The position numbers were made by a program, and so were the translations under genes. From Bugula neritina (lineage: Eukaryota; Bryozoa; Gymnolaemata; Cheilostomatida; Bugulidae), in the NCBI GenBank assembly GCA_964035545.1, contig OZ037765.1:31339504-31403503 (forward strand): a stretch of DNA of 64,000 nucleotides. Direction: 5' to 3'. The first letter of the stretch is position 1, and the number at the start of each line of letters is the position of its first letter. This document shows positions 26,401 to 38,982 of this stretch, piece by piece. The notes under the pieces were generated by a model that was given only the letters and a program-made list of their open reading frames with translations, was not told the origin of the DNA and did no database searches.

Positions 26401-29400
26401 GAAACATCTGTAAGTTGAGAAATCATCAAGTAAAGTGGAATGTTCTGTCATTGTAATGTTTAAATTGACTTGCAGGCAGCTGGCCTGGCCACTATGATCT
26501 CTACAATGAGACCAGATATTGACAACATGGACGAGTACGTACGTAACACCACAGCCAGAGCGTTTGCCGTTGTAGCCTCAGCTCTAGGTATTCCTTCACT
26601 ACTGCCCTTCCTAAAGGCTGTGTGCCGCAGTAAGAAGTCGTGGCAGGCCAGGCACACAGGCATCAAGATTGTCCAGCAGATCAGCATATTGATGGGTTGT
26701 GCTGTGCTGCCACACCTCAAGAGTCTTGTGGAAATCATCCGTCATGGTATGTTGTATAAAGACACTTCCAGCCAATCATCAGCACTAATGTGCACTTTGG
26801 TATTTTATTTTTTTTGAAAGTGAGAAGAATGATTTTTATCATTTCTATAACCAGCTTAGCTGACTTTCTTTAAAGTAACATCAAGTTTTTAACTGTATTT
26901 GCTGAAAGTTTTATGTTTTGGTGTGCAGGTTTGCAGGATGAGCAGCAGAAAGTTCGTACTATCACAGCCTTGTCACTGGCAGCACTGGCAGAGGCAGCTA
27001 CGCCGTACGGTATTGAGTCGTTTGATACGGTTCTCAAACCTCTGTGGAAGGGTATTCGTCAGTTCAGAGGAAAGGGTCTAGCCGCCTTCCTCAAAGCTAT
27101 TGGCTATCTCATCCCACTGATGGACGCCGAGTACGCCAACTACTACACCAGAGAAGTCATGTTGATCCTGATACGAGAGTTCCAGTCTCCCGATGAGGAG
27201 ATGAAGAAGATCGTGCTGAAGGTGGTGAAGCAGTGCTGTGCCACTGATGGTGTGGAACCTCAGTACATCAAAGATGAAATCCTGCCGCCTTTCTTTAAGC
27301 ATTTCTGGAACCAGAGGATGGCCCTTGATAGACGTAACTACAGACAGGTGGGTCTACCCAACATGTCTGATTTCTTCTAGATGCTATTGAGGATAATTAC
27401 AAGAATGCATTATTCTAACATGTTCTTCTAGTGTGCTAAATATTTTATTTTTTCATATCATAGAAAGAAAACATGTTTATACTTATTTGTTAGGGTGTGT
27501 AGATTGCTAGTCTCACCCTTGACTTTGTTGTCTGTCTGTATTGCTTAACTGTAATGCCTGCTGAGCCCTCTGTTCACCTGTTTGCAGCTGGTTGACACCA
27601 CCGTGGAGATCGCCAACAAGGTGGGTGCAGCTGAGATCATCAACAGAGTCGTAGACGACCTGAAAGACGAAAGCGAGCAGTACAGGAAGATGGTGATGGA
27701 GACTATAGAGAAGGTGATGGCCAACCTGGGGGCTTCAGATATCGACTCGAGACTCGAAGAGCAGCTTATTGACGGCATTCTCTACGCCTTCCAGGAGCAG
27801 ACAACTGAGGTAAATGACTTCCACAAGTTATTCACATGTGTCTAATTATGTTTAAAAACCACTCTGTTCCCTTGCTTTGAATTGCTCAGTGCAGGATGCT
27901 AATATGGATAGATTTGTAGTTGTGTTAACCTATGGTTGTGGTTTCATTCAATTGACGCGGTCCCCATGCATCGAATGAAAAATCTATTCCCATAATGCAA
28001 AGCATGGGGACGTAGTGCATGAGACCAGCTGGTGGTTTTGTTTGCTGTTGACTCTTCTGTAAAACATAGAGTTTTTTGTTTATAACTCTTCGGAATAAAA
28101 TTTCAGGATGTGGTAATGTTGAATGGGTTTGGAGTTGTGGTAAACTCCCTGGCCAAGAGGTGTAAGCCCTACCTCCCGCAGATATGCGGTACGATTCTGT
28201 GGCGTCTCAACAACAAGTCAGCTAAAGTGCGTCAGCAGGCAGCCGATCTGATCTCGCGTATTGCAGTTGTGATGAAGACTTGCCAGGAGGTATGCTTCAC
28301 TTCCTGTATTTATATATCTTTATTATTGTTTCGTGTCTGCTGTAGCAGCACTCTATTATTTCTATTGACTATGGAGAAGTGTATACACAGTAATTATTAC
28401 ATTTTCTGCTCTGTGAACTATACTTTTTAATAGAATTCAAACTTCCCCCTGCAGTGTACTAATGTGTATATACGTCGCAGAGCAATGATGTGTATATACT
28501 GTACTACACATTACAATGTATGATGCATACTATACAGTGCACTGTGTAGTATATACAGCTGATGGGTGTATACTTCCCACACAGTGTACTCTGTGTATAT
28601 ACCACACATGTGTTTATACTAATGTGGTGTTACAGGAGAAGCTAATGGGTCACCTGGGTGTTGTACTGTACGAGTATCTTGGGGAAGAGTATCCAGAAGT
28701 TCTGGGCAGTATTCTCGGAGCCCTCAAGGGCATCGTCAATGTCATCGGCATGACCAAGATGACTCCGCCCATAAAAGATCTCCTGCCAAGGCTGACACCC
28801 ATTCTAAAAAACAGGTACTGGGGCTAGCATTACTAATATTTACCTGTTTCAGTTCCAAAGCTGTTATCTGATTGTTTATGGTTTGTGAAGTTGTGTCCTC
28901 CATGCCTGCACCGGTAAAATGTTTGTGTTTGTAGACACGAGAAGGTGCAGGAGAACTGTATAGATCTGGTGGGCAGAATCGCCGACAGAGGCTCTGAGTT
29001 TGTACCTGCCAGAGAGTGGATGAGAATCTGCTTTGAGCTCCTGGAGTTGCTAAAAGCCCACAAGAAGGCCATCCGAAGAGCCGCTGTTAACACCTTTGGT
29101 TATATCGCCAAGGCTATTGGGTATGTAAACTACGAGTATGGAGCTATAGTACTGTGGTAGTCTAAGTAGGACTTAATTGCTTTTTGTATAATACTTATGG
29201 TTTGAAAAACTAAAAGTATTTGTTCTCATGTGAAAAATTCCAATTTGGATTTTTGTCAACAAAATATGTAAGAATTACCTGTCTTCTCTCACTGAGAGAA
29301 AGCTGTCACATGTCGCTCACTGTATGGGAATTAATAATTTCTGGTTTTTATTCCAGTCCTCATGACGTGTTGGCAACGCTGCTGAACAACTTGAAGGTGC

Positions 29401-30659
29401 AGGAGAGACAGAACAGAGTGTGCACCACCGTGGCTATTGCTATAGTTGCTGAAACCTGCTCCCCCTTCACCGTCCTACCTGGTCTAATGAACGAGTACAG
29501 AGTTCCCGAACTGAATGTACAGAATGGTGTCCTCAAGTCCCTGAGCTTCATGTTTGAGTATATCGGAGAGATGGGTAAAGACTATATCTATGCTGTAACA
29601 GGACTGCTGGAAGATGCCCTCATGGACAGGTATGCTATGTCAACAAGTATAGGAATGGCTACTTATGTTGAAGAATATATAATGTAGTTGCTCTAGTTGC
29701 CTTAGTTAATTATTTTTAGCTCGTTTAGAATATACAAGTTGTGATAAACTCCTCTTGCAGCCTTGTGCTGTAGTTGAAGTATATTTTACCTTCTAATATC
29801 ACTAAAGCTTTACATCTCATCCATTTGTAGGGATCTGGTTCACAGACAGACTGCTATGTACACAATTCAGCACCTTGCACTCGGTGTTTACGGGTTCGAC
29901 TGCGAAGACGCGTTGAACCATCTTCTCAACTATGTGTGGCCCAATGTTTTTGAGACTTCCCCTCACGTTGTGCAGGCCTTCATGGGTGCAATAGAGGGGA
30001 TGAGGCTTGGTCTCGGCTCAACTAGAGTCTTACAGTATGCCCTACAAGTATGTACTGCTAAATATTCTTCTAGAGCTTTTTATGTTTACAACTTGTGCTA
30101 TAGGACAGTGTTTCAGTGTAACACTTGCTCCCATATAGAATGGCATGCTCTTCTAGTAGGATTTCGTCAACTTAATCAAGTTGAATTTCCTCTTTTTTAC
30201 GTACTTGCGTTATTCTATTTATGTGTGTATGTATAATATGGACATATTAATTTGAACAAAACTTTCAAATTCTAGAAGCTGTAAGATAGGGGGATAATCT
30301 ATATACTAAAAGTTTTTTCACAACATATTGAGTAACTGGAAAGTAAGATAGGCCCATAAAATGTCTGTTTGGCAGTTGTCATGATAATTTCAAACTTACG
30401 TTTTTGAGAGTATACTTAACCTGGGCAGAGCTAGTGGATTTTCACTGTGTACAACTATTTGCTATGTTTTTGGCTATAAGATCATGTAATTATTTTGCAG
30501 GGTCTATTCCATCCAGCTAGAAAAGTAAGAGATGTATATTGGAAAGTGTACAATACGATATATATTGGAGCTGAGCATGCCATGGTACCAGCTTATCCCA
30601 GGATGGAAAATGATGATCGAAACACCTACATGCGATATGAACTTGATTATGTGTTATGA
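20477..30659 (+). CDS. SF3B1: SF3B1, splicing factor 3b subunit 1 (complete, 19 exons)
   Basis: SF3B1 is the large HEAT-repeat subunit of the U2 snRNP that holds the branch-site helix. Exons: 20477-20501, 21902-22083, 22179-22268, 22419-22539, 23837-23916, 24013-24403, 24647-24967, 25102-25436, 25831-26055, 26228-26371, 26476-26746, 26929-27347, 27588-27809, 28107-28289, 28636-28814, 28935-29120, 29357-29629, 29831-30047, 30501-30659. All junctions are GT-AG and in phase; the total is 4023 bases, 1340 residues (human 1304). The N-terminal half has the TP-rich region with the U2AF-ligand motifs [18 protein letters not shown] and [11 protein letters not shown], then [20 protein letters not shown]. 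The HEAT region is almost invariant, for example [40 protein letters not shown] and [11 protein letters not shown], and the protein ends [12 protein letters not shown]. The first exon encodes only MAAPRTDQ, and its extreme N-terminus differs from vertebrates. Confidence 0.98.
22540..23836 (+). other. Large SF3B1 intron 4
   Basis: A 1.3 kb intron between exons 4 and 5. Several open frames of 60-93 codons occur but show no recognisable protein sequence, and the flanking exons join cleanly in frame (DPFADGGKTPD). No repeat or RNA gene recognised. Confidence 0.7.
25468..25815. repeat. 14-bp minisatellite in SF3B1 intron 8
   Basis: About 24 imperfect copies of a 14-bp unit, tctactagcatata, with tggcat and gtgtct variants, fill the intron between exons 25102-25436 and 25831-26055 almost to the acceptor. 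Confidence 0.9.
27958..28015. repeat. Short stem-loop in SF3B1 intron 13
   Basis: The perfect 10-base arms gtccccatgc and gcatggggac are separated by roughly 30 bases that also hold partial repeats of atgca. Function unknown; it could be the remnant of a small foldback element. Confidence 0.5.
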
Positions 30660-30728
30660 GCACTACATTCTAAAACTAATTTTATATTGTAATATGACAT
30701 CTCCTATTATCTTGTGGTTACAAAAACT

Positions 30729-30734
30729 TTTATT
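30729..30734 (-). terminator. Polyadenylation signal (minus-strand AATAAA), DUS3L
   Basis: tttatt on the plus strand gives AATAAA on the minus strand, about 140 bases after the DUS3L stop codon and inside the SF3B1 3' UTR. Confidence 0.5.
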
Positions 30735-30831
30735 TGATAGCTGAATTTACTCTAGTACAAAATCACCAAATTGTTCTTATAAATTCCTATAAAAACAACT
30801 ACTTGTATATATAATATTATAGTATGTTCAC

Positions 30832-30837
30832 AATAAA
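30832..30837 (+). terminator. Polyadenylation signal AATAAA, SF3B1
   Basis: AATAAA lies 173 bases after the SF3B1 stop and 39 bases before the stop codon of the convergent DUS3L gene, so the two 3' UTRs probably overlap. Confidence 0.6.
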
Positions 30838-30875
30838 GTAATATTTATGTAAATATAGAACATCCTCAGTTTGTG

Positions 30876-33800
30876 CTAACTGTAAGAATTAGCTCTGTGT
30901 TTGGGAATGAAGAAGAACCCATCTGGTACAGGACCCAGTAACATCTCACTGTAAATATACAAACATTCTAACCAAATACAAGTTTGTTTACAAAAATGAC
31001 ATATAATGCCGTAACTCGCCATTAACTTCACTACACATGTATTCTATCTGCAGTTTTAAACAAGATTAGCTTTTGGTTCACAAAAACATACGTTGCTTAC
31101 TCTAACTTCTTAATTCCACAAATAAACCATATAATATGGTTATATTATAATATATACCTTTTAAATATTAAACTCATTTAAGTGGTCATTTATACAATAA
31201 GAGGTTATTAGCCTATACAGTCTACACTAATTTCAAATTCATTTGGATCTCAAGTTGAACAATAACAGTTTTTATTAACGGAAATCACTTACCAACAGGA
31301 TATAATGACACAAGGTAAATAAATACCAACTCAAAAAGAAAGTAAATGGCAATGCACTAATAGACACATTAGCCCATATCACAATATTAATTGAATCTCC
31401 TAAACCCAAGAGTTTAGTACTGACCTAATTTTTACCCAATCAGCTGAGTTAGGACTGGCCATTAGTGTCTCTAGATCGTTTCTTCCAAAATAGGGGCTTG
31501 GTCGTTCGTTAATTTTCTGAGGAATTCTCTCTAGCAGTCCTATTGGAATGTATCTACAGGAGACATTGGAAATAAAAAGTTGTTCAATTTAGTTGAAAAT
31601 CACAGACAGCTTCAGTGAGACAATCAGTGATAATCAAAAAAGATTATTTCCAATAGTTTTCCAGTAGAAGGTTCAAATATAACCAGTGACAAGGTACCAA
31701 GATTGATATACCTAATCATAACCAAGGAATACCTGCATAGAATCATACAATAAATCATCACTCAACCTGTGCAGAAAAGATATCCACTCTAGCATGAACC
31801 TCCTAGTTGTCTCCACCCCTTGTGTATCTGATCCCCAGTGTTCCAGTCCATAGTTACTGAAGTCTCGTAAAATATCCAGCCGTTCAGAAGATGATATGTC
31901 CCAGTGTCGCTGCTCCTTTATCTCAGTGAACAGCCAAGGCTTGATTAGTGCGCCTCTAAAACCAGCAAGTCACCTGACATAAAACACGATGTGCTGAGTA
32001 GATTGTATTCTGTGTTAAAAAAGATCAAAATACAGTTGATCTGCTATAACCGGAATTTAGGTACAGTAGTGAAGAAATTTTAAGAGCCAAAGCTTTTTAA
32101 TTTCTTAATAAAGTTTGATTTGGGTTGAGGGTTGAAATTCCTCACGAGAACATAACTTCTTTTGCTACAGTTTTAATCTAGAACACACTTTTGTCAATTT
32201 CTTCATTACTGCACCTACTTTTAATTTCATGACTGCATTGATTGCAGTTTGATAATAACTCTATGATTCAAACTAATTCAAAATGATTTCAATTCATTTC
32301 TTAACTCCGAATACTTCAATCACAACAAATTTTTTCCACTCGGTCACTAAATAACACTTGATCATTCAAATGTAAATATTATCTAAAGACAACATTTTAA
32401 CTAAGAAGAGTAAAGGAGAATAAAGCAACCTGGCAATCATGGTGCCAGACACGCTGGTCTTCATTGCTGTGTTATAGTCTTCAAAGGACAGGATATCTCC
32501 TCCCCCATACAGGGGCATAGGAGAAGACAACTTCGCACACTCATCTATGTAACTCCAGTCAGCACACTTTGTGTATCGTTGCTCTCTCGATCTACCATGT
32601 AGCTGTAAGCATTCAATAGACAACCATTACTATGGAACTTCATCACATGACATGAAGTCATACTAAACTATTAAAACTTCATTCATTGATAGGATTTCAT
32701 TTAAACCAACATGCATTTGACAAATGTACAAAAATAGATGAATGTAAAAACCATCAATATTTATATAAAATTGCATGCTACTAGTTCACTAGTACTAAAG
32801 ACCATTTTTTAGTCCAATACACAACTAATATGTTTCAATTCAACAATAATGAAGTTTACACCCTGTGACTTGCACACTTTGAATTTCATGTAAAATTTTC
32901 CTTTAACCCACCAACAACCAATACTGCTAGCATATACCTCAGTGCCAAATCCAGTGTGTTCAAAGTTGGGCATACATTATAAGACCAAATGTTAAAGATT
33001 TTAATCCTTGTATCTATTGCAACATACACACAAATGTGTATAAAACATACACTATAGCTACATGGTAAGTATGCATATAGCTACATGGTAACTTACAGTG
33101 GTGAGGGCAAGGTCCCAGGTTTTCATTTTGGTTACCAGGCTATGTGCAGTGCTTTTGTTTTCAGATATACCAGTGCGGATCTTTGCAGTAATTGGTATAT
33201 TCGACACATTTACCATCGCACGCACTATCTCATGGAACCTGTTCACTCGCCTCATTAATGCTGATCCTGAACCCTAGATAGTCGAGAGTCAAGATTGCAT
33301 ACAAATTTAATTGGTAATAACTTTTACTAACAAGTATTAAATAAGTATACAAAACATAAAAAAGACTATTTTAACTGATGATTAACTCATCACATTAGAA
33401 GAGAAATTCTGTAGTAAATAATAAGGAGGTCACGAACGTGCATATTGAAAACGTGAACGTGTAGTTGTCTCCCCCAGCCATATTGAGCATAAGTAAAAGA
33501 TGTCCACTAAATCGTATGACTGAAAGTTACGTAATTGTAGGAAGTTGTGGGTTGAACAAACCTGATCAAAAATCAGATCAATCGGACATCCTACATTAAT
33601 GTCTATAAAGTCCAGTTCACAAGTCTCTGTGAGGAGTTGTGTGCACTTTGACATAGAGTCGGCGAATGCCCCACACAGTTGAACACCAAAGACATCTTCT
33701 GAAGAATGACGCTTTACAAGAGCCCACTCTGATGAGACTCCCTGGAGAAGCTTTGTAGCTACCGCCATTTCTCCGCAAGTTATGTCAGCACCATATGTCT

Positions 33801-35153
33801 TGCATACACGACGAAAGGGGAGATTTCCAACCTGGTGAGACATATGCACAGCTTCACAGAATACTAGATAACTTAGAAGATGCACGATAATATGCAGTAC
33901 ATAGAACAGAATTAATGTAACCACTTACGGTAGTTAAGGGAGCAAGGTAGAGTTTGTTGTCAAAGTTGATGGTCTTTTTCTCACCAGGCTTAATAGTAAA
34001 CTCCTGCTCATCTGTGAGAGGCCCAACAGGGTTGCAAACTGCATCTTGAGACGTCTGCAGAATTGGTTCTTCGGAACAAGCAACACCATCGCTATTACTC
34101 ACCGAACCATTACTAACTGGCTTAATAATTTCACTGTCACTTGTAGCACAATCACTAACTGGCTTAGCACTTTCACTGTTACTTGTAGCACAATCACTAA
34201 CGGGCTTAGTACTGTCACTGTTACTTGTAGAATCATTACTAACTGGCTTAGTACTTTCACTTTCACTCACAGTGACTGTGTCACCTGAATCTTTAGTCGA
34301 TTTGTCTACTTCTTCAGTTTTGCCATTAGCACTACTCTCAAGCTTTTTTGTAGAATTAATTTCAACATTCCGCCTGACTATCTTATCGACAAACTCCTGA
34401 GCTTCCTTTGTAGCGGCTGCAGAATTAGAGAAATCATACTTGCGTTTCTTAAGTAGCATCATATTGTCCTTATTTAAAGAGTTGACAGACTTGCTGTTCG
34501 AGACGACATCTTTGTTAGTCATATTAGTATAGTTTCCATCCACAAGCTGTACATGAGACTGAGCAAACCGGCAGGCAAAACTATACTGACAGTAGCCATG
34601 TGCTTTATAGTTGACACACTCCCCGGGCAAATCAGCCGGCTTTTGAGATATAAACTTTGCTATGTCGTGAGAAAACTTGCACACATCACCGTATGAGCAG
34701 GTGGTTCCACATAAAACCGCCTTACACAGCCTGTCAGCCTGTGCAGGTCTCTGATTACTGAACTTTTCACGCTGCTTGTTTTGACCTTTACGCCTTCGCT
34801 TCTTTGCATTACCACCATCTGTGTCATGGGCACGTTTCTCAGACGTTGGCTCAGCAGCAGGTACACTTTCATCTTTCTCAGTAGCATTCAACGTGAGTTC
34901 AGATGCTGGCTGGGACGCTGGAGTACTTTCAGCTTTATTAGAAGTATTTAAAGCGATCTCTTCAACTTTTGCTGAAGCCACTAAGTATCTGTAGAGACAA
35001 AAAAGTTTAAATTGCACAATAAGTGATAATTACATAATTCAAAAATATATGAGCATCGGTTATTCTAAATTACCAAAAGAACACTTCAATTTTTCATAAT
35101 TTTGTAAACTCTAATTTTACTCACTCTGATTTGATTGGAGCAACACCCTTCAT
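30876..35153 (-). CDS. DUS3L: DUS3L, tRNA-dihydrouridine(47) synthase (complete, 8 exons)
   Basis: DUS3L reduces uridine 47 of tRNA with an FMN cofactor. Exons on the minus strand: 35125-35153, 33929-34988, 33562-33831, 33097-33273, 32430-32602, 31767-31955, 31425-31553, 30876-30948; 2100 bases, 699 residues, all GT-AG and in phase. The start [12 protein letters not shown] matches the family's GVAPIK motif. Two CCCH zinc fingers follow in the N-terminal third ([20 protein letters not shown] and [20 protein letters not shown]), then a low-complexity linker with repeated KPVS units. The TIM-barrel Dus domain begins LYLAPLTT and contains [30 protein letters not shown] (catalytic Cys, about residue 436), [22 protein letters not shown] and GDILSFED. 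The C-terminus has [20 protein letters not shown] and ends PKHRANSYS. The glycine-rich GGGCALMNR of human is GSGSALMRR here. Intron 5 carries a MITE (32058-32218). Confidence 0.97.
32058..32218. mobile_element. MITE family A, copy 1 (DUS3L intron 5)
   Basis: About 161 bp bounded by inverted termini: taggtacagtagtgaagaaa on the left, and ttcttcattactgcacctac on the right, which is the reverse complement of gtaggtgcagtaatgaagaa. The interior has gggttgagggttgaaattcc, gagaacataacttc and tctagaacacac, all shared with copy 2 at 49131-49291 and, inverted, with copy 3 at 60495-60641. No coding capacity. Confidence 0.85.
34060..34270 (-). repeat. Coding minisatellite in the DUS3L linker
   Basis: Four consecutive ~14-residue units of the form STKPVSxxxTSNSD are encoded by a ~42-bp tandem repeat inside exon 2, between the zinc fingers and the Dus domain. 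The unit is rich in Ser, Thr and acidic residues and is likely disordered. Confidence 0.85.
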
Positions 35154-36109
35154 AGCAAGTGTCTAAAACAACTCATTCACTTGTATTCTCTAATCTAAAA
35201 TTATACAACAATCATTTTTCAATAAGAAATTTGTGCATAAAACAAATATTAGTGTTTTGCCCACGTGCAACTTTATATTGGAGAATTCATACTGAGCAAA
35301 TAAAAGTCACATCATACAGTGTGAGAATCACTAATATTTCACATTAACAGCACTTTTTGCTGTTATAGCAAAGGGTTTACATATACAGCATATCTTTAAA
35401 CTATGTCTTACAGAGCGAACAAGTATGTTCACAGTTTTTCACTCTAACTTTTGTTACTATTAAGTACTGTTGTAAAAAATGTCCATATATAAACAAGCAA
35501 CTTCAGCAACCACAATGAGGTGTTTTGTGCTTTTACTGATAACAGTATAAGTAATTGTTCGCATGGGCAAGTCTCACTTAGCCAACAGTTGACAAAGTGT
35601 GTTTAGTTAGAGAACATAAAGACATCTAAAGTAGGCAGAAAACTGAACCAGCATATAAAACATCTGTTTTACACAGTTGCTGATCTGGACTTTTTTGCTA
35701 CACATAAAAGCTTTTCCCCAAGTTTTCGCTTATAGCATCAGTTTTTTCTGCTAACCCATGCACCACAGACAGTAAAGAGAAAACATATTTAGTTTTAATC
35801 CAATGATGGGTTTTCTTACTATATTAATATTGCCCTTTATTTAAAACATATTGGCACAATGAGTGTACAAATTTTATCTATTTTTGTGGTTTGTCGCAAC
35901 CTCTAAAACATACTATTTTTAGCCAAATTCTTCTGAACAGGCCTTATCATTATGATGTCTCAGCCTCTGCGTTGACCAAAACAAGTAAGTGTTGTGACCC
36001 ATGCAGTTAAATAGCCTAGTTAGCCCGGATCTATCCCCCACTTACATTTAATTTTACTACATTAAATATTGAATCTAAATGAGCATAATTTATTAATTAT
36101 GTTCACATT

Positions 36110-37860
36110 ATTATTTACATCATAGTGACACTGATAGTCATAGCGACAGTAAACTACTGACTAGTCAGTCTGACTACACTCTACAGCAACACAACAGTAG
36201 TTAATCATAATGCTTAGTCTAATAAGTTATAATTTCTTTCCTAGATTTAGAGTCCGTAATACTAGTAGTAATAGTAATACTAATACTAATAGTAATAGTT
36301 ATAGTATCACCATCACCCTCAGTATCACTATGACTACGAGTATCACTATGACTATGCCTATGGCTATTGGTATCACCACAAGTATGACTATCACTATCAG
36401 ACAGCATCAATATCAATATGAGAAACACTAATAGTAATAGTAACTACTAATTAGTAATTACTATTAGCAATCCTAATTTAACTTGAAGTTTACCTGTTTA
36501 ACTTAGTCTTTAGTCTAAGTGATTGATCTTGGCGACTTGGCGATTTGCTGAAATTGAAAAGTGAATTATCAATTGGAGTATCACTATCGTCAGACTCAGT
36601 CTGTTATAGGGATTTGGTCAGAAATTCAGCATTTATTGTAATCAAAATCTTGATCGACTAATAGTAAAACTAACTCAATTTTAAAGTTTACCACCGTTTG
36701 GTAATAATAAATTATTAATTCATATGCCAAAACAGAAACTCGTGCAGTCTTTGCTGTACCCTAACAAAGCTGTTTTACGACGCAATTTAAAAGTAGCACG
36801 TGTTCTAATAAAATTAACGTACTAACCGTGAGGGGTGAAGAAGTCAACACGAAAATCTTGCCAAATCCTTACCAGGACGCAGCATTCATGCCCTTTAACC
36901 CCTTGTCAAGGCGGAGCAAAGGTGAAATGCTTATTGTTATTGTACGATGACAACTAGCCACTGCTACTGCTACTACTGCTAGTACTAGCAGCTGCTTTGG
37001 GTAAGATAAAGATAAATAGTGACGTGCAGTTATAATTTATAAACCTTCAGTTGTATAAGTATACTAGTAGTAGTAGTAATACTAATACTTAGTCCTACAG
37101 TAGCTGTTAGCTAGAGTCACAGAGTCAGTCATTGTCATTGTGATTGTTAATAAAATAAAATATAAGTATAACTATTAACTAATACTAATAGTACTATACT
37201 ATAAGTATAAGTATAACTATACGTATAACTATATGGATAGTCATGCTCATAGTGATAGTCATACTCATAATCATGACTTATGGACTATGGTGATACTGAT
37301 AGTGATACTGATAGTGGCATATTGAATTTGATATTCTCATTCTGTGAGCTGTGGACTTGGTATTAGTAATACTAATACTAATACTATTAGTATTACTAAT
37401 ACTTATTACTATTAGTAATAGTAATAAGTTGTTTTAAAATAACAATGTAATTGTAAAAATAAGACATTTACTTTGAAACTGAAAAAAGGACTGAACCCAA
37501 GAAAGTTATTGTGATAGTTGATAAGCATAATGCAGAAAAAAGATCAATGTTGTTAGAGAGAAAATACTTACTCCTAGGCGTACAAGCTGAGGCGATTTTT
37601 TTAATTCTAAGAGCAAATAGTAGTACAATACATAATATTAATATAGTTGAATTAGTGCTAGCAATACTCTAATAGTATTAGTATTACTACTACTACTAAT
37701 GGCAATAGTAGTACTAGTAGTGGGAAGCCGAATGCAGTACTAGTACTAATAGTAATAATTACTAAGTTATACTAATACTAATAGTAATAGTATTACTTAT
37801 AGTTATTAGGCCTACTACATGGTCTGCTCGCTTATACTATTTCTGGTTGAACCTATAGAC
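36110..37860. repeat. Second field of TAG/CTA/TATCAC-type repeats, with palindromes
   Basis: Degenerate words such as actaatagtaat, agtatcactatgac and actaatact recur in both orientations. Local palindromes include about 37359-37403 (gtattagtaatactaatact against agtattagtattactaatac) and about 37403-37431. It resembles the 10.5-13.3 kb field and likewise lies between divergent genes. Confidence 0.8.
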
Positions 37861-38861
37861 TAAAGAGTTTTCATGTATGAAATTATCTTCCTAGTGGATA
37901 GTAGGTGATTATAGTCGCACTGCCATGTTTTTACTGCAGATTTGTTAGTTTCAAAATGTGCATCATAGTTTCTTCACTTTTTTCACTCATAGCTCCATAT
38001 TCACCCATCTTTCTTAAGTCAGCCTGTTTCTTTCCAATTAACTGTGTTTAGTTGTTCATTTCTCCGTATATTTGTAGTCTTACCAGTATAAAAATTTCCA
38101 ACACTCTAACTCCAGAAACGACTTTACTTTACATGGTCAAGATTATTCCATTCTAATTCACTCCAACCACATTCTCAATACACATCATACTCCAATCTCC
38201 TTTGCCAGTATATAGAGTCTGTCAGCATCTGCTTTTCGGTGTAATGTTTTGTTCATGGACATCAGTTTTCTTATCTGTCTCTACTCTTTTACCTCTTTAC
38301 AGTTCAATCTTGTATTCCAGCAGCATATCAGATAACTCCAAAACTCAACAGCTGCTGTAGCTATTGCATTAACTCAATTTTCTGCATTTAAACCAGTTCT
38401 TATTTGCTTTTCAAATTTCTAATAATAATGAGTCATCACTTTACCCTCTACCACTTCCATGTGTCAGATCTGACTTCAGTAACAGATCAAAATGAAACAA
38501 AAGTTTATTTCATTTTAAACTAAGTTATTCCGTTAGGAATTATGTAGTCATACATTTGTTTGTGTTGAAACTTATGGTATTTCTTTGTATGTGGGGAATT
38601 TGCTTTTCATGCTATAATTTTTTTCAACTTTGTTGCATATTTCAAGATATTCATGACTTTTATAATACTAATCTGAAGTGGCAGGCCAACCAGTTGTCAT
38701 CATAAGTAGTAAAATATTTTTATTTTTATTTTGCCATGAAATTAAATAAATTTCAGTTTTTCTATTATTTATACTAATGTGATAAAATCTTAAAAGTAAA
38801 TATTAGTGCTAATAAGAATATTTGCAGAATTTCCTTTACAAAATAGAGCATTTGTCACCAG

Positions 38862-38937
38862 TTGTCATATATATGACACTAGTGACATCAGTTGCCATAT
38901 ATGGCAACTGATGTCACTAGTGTCATATATATGACAA
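38862..38937. repeat. Perfect 76-bp palindrome upstream of AGMO
   Basis: Two 38-base arms with no spacer are exact reverse complements; the centre is gttgccatatatggcaac and the ends are ttgtcatatatatgac and gtcatatatatgacaa. The arms themselves contain the smaller palindromes tgtcatatatatgaca and cactagtg. It ends 45 bases before the AGMO start codon. Confidence 0.97.
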
Positions 38938-38982
38938 TTGGATGTTATTTACTTTGGTATTGTTACAGCACACTTAGTAAAC

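Larger units (their letters stand above)
35154..38982. other. Intergenic region between divergent DUS3L and AGMO
   Basis: No coding exon recognised in 3.8 kb. It contains the second field of TAG/CTA-type repeats (36110-37860), a pyrimidine-rich stretch at about 38000-38400, and a perfect palindrome at its right end. Promoters of both genes are expected here but no clear core element could be assigned. Confidence 0.65.

Noticed and set aside
36210-36431. Open frames rich in Ser/Asn/Thr (plus) and Ser/Asp/His (minus)
   Set aside because: Translation of the degenerate trinucleotide-like repeat field.
38938-38982. In-frame upstream ATG giving a 15-residue extension of AGMO
   Set aside because: It begins in the palindrome end, is poorly conserved in character, and the downstream aacATGGCG start gives the usual family length.
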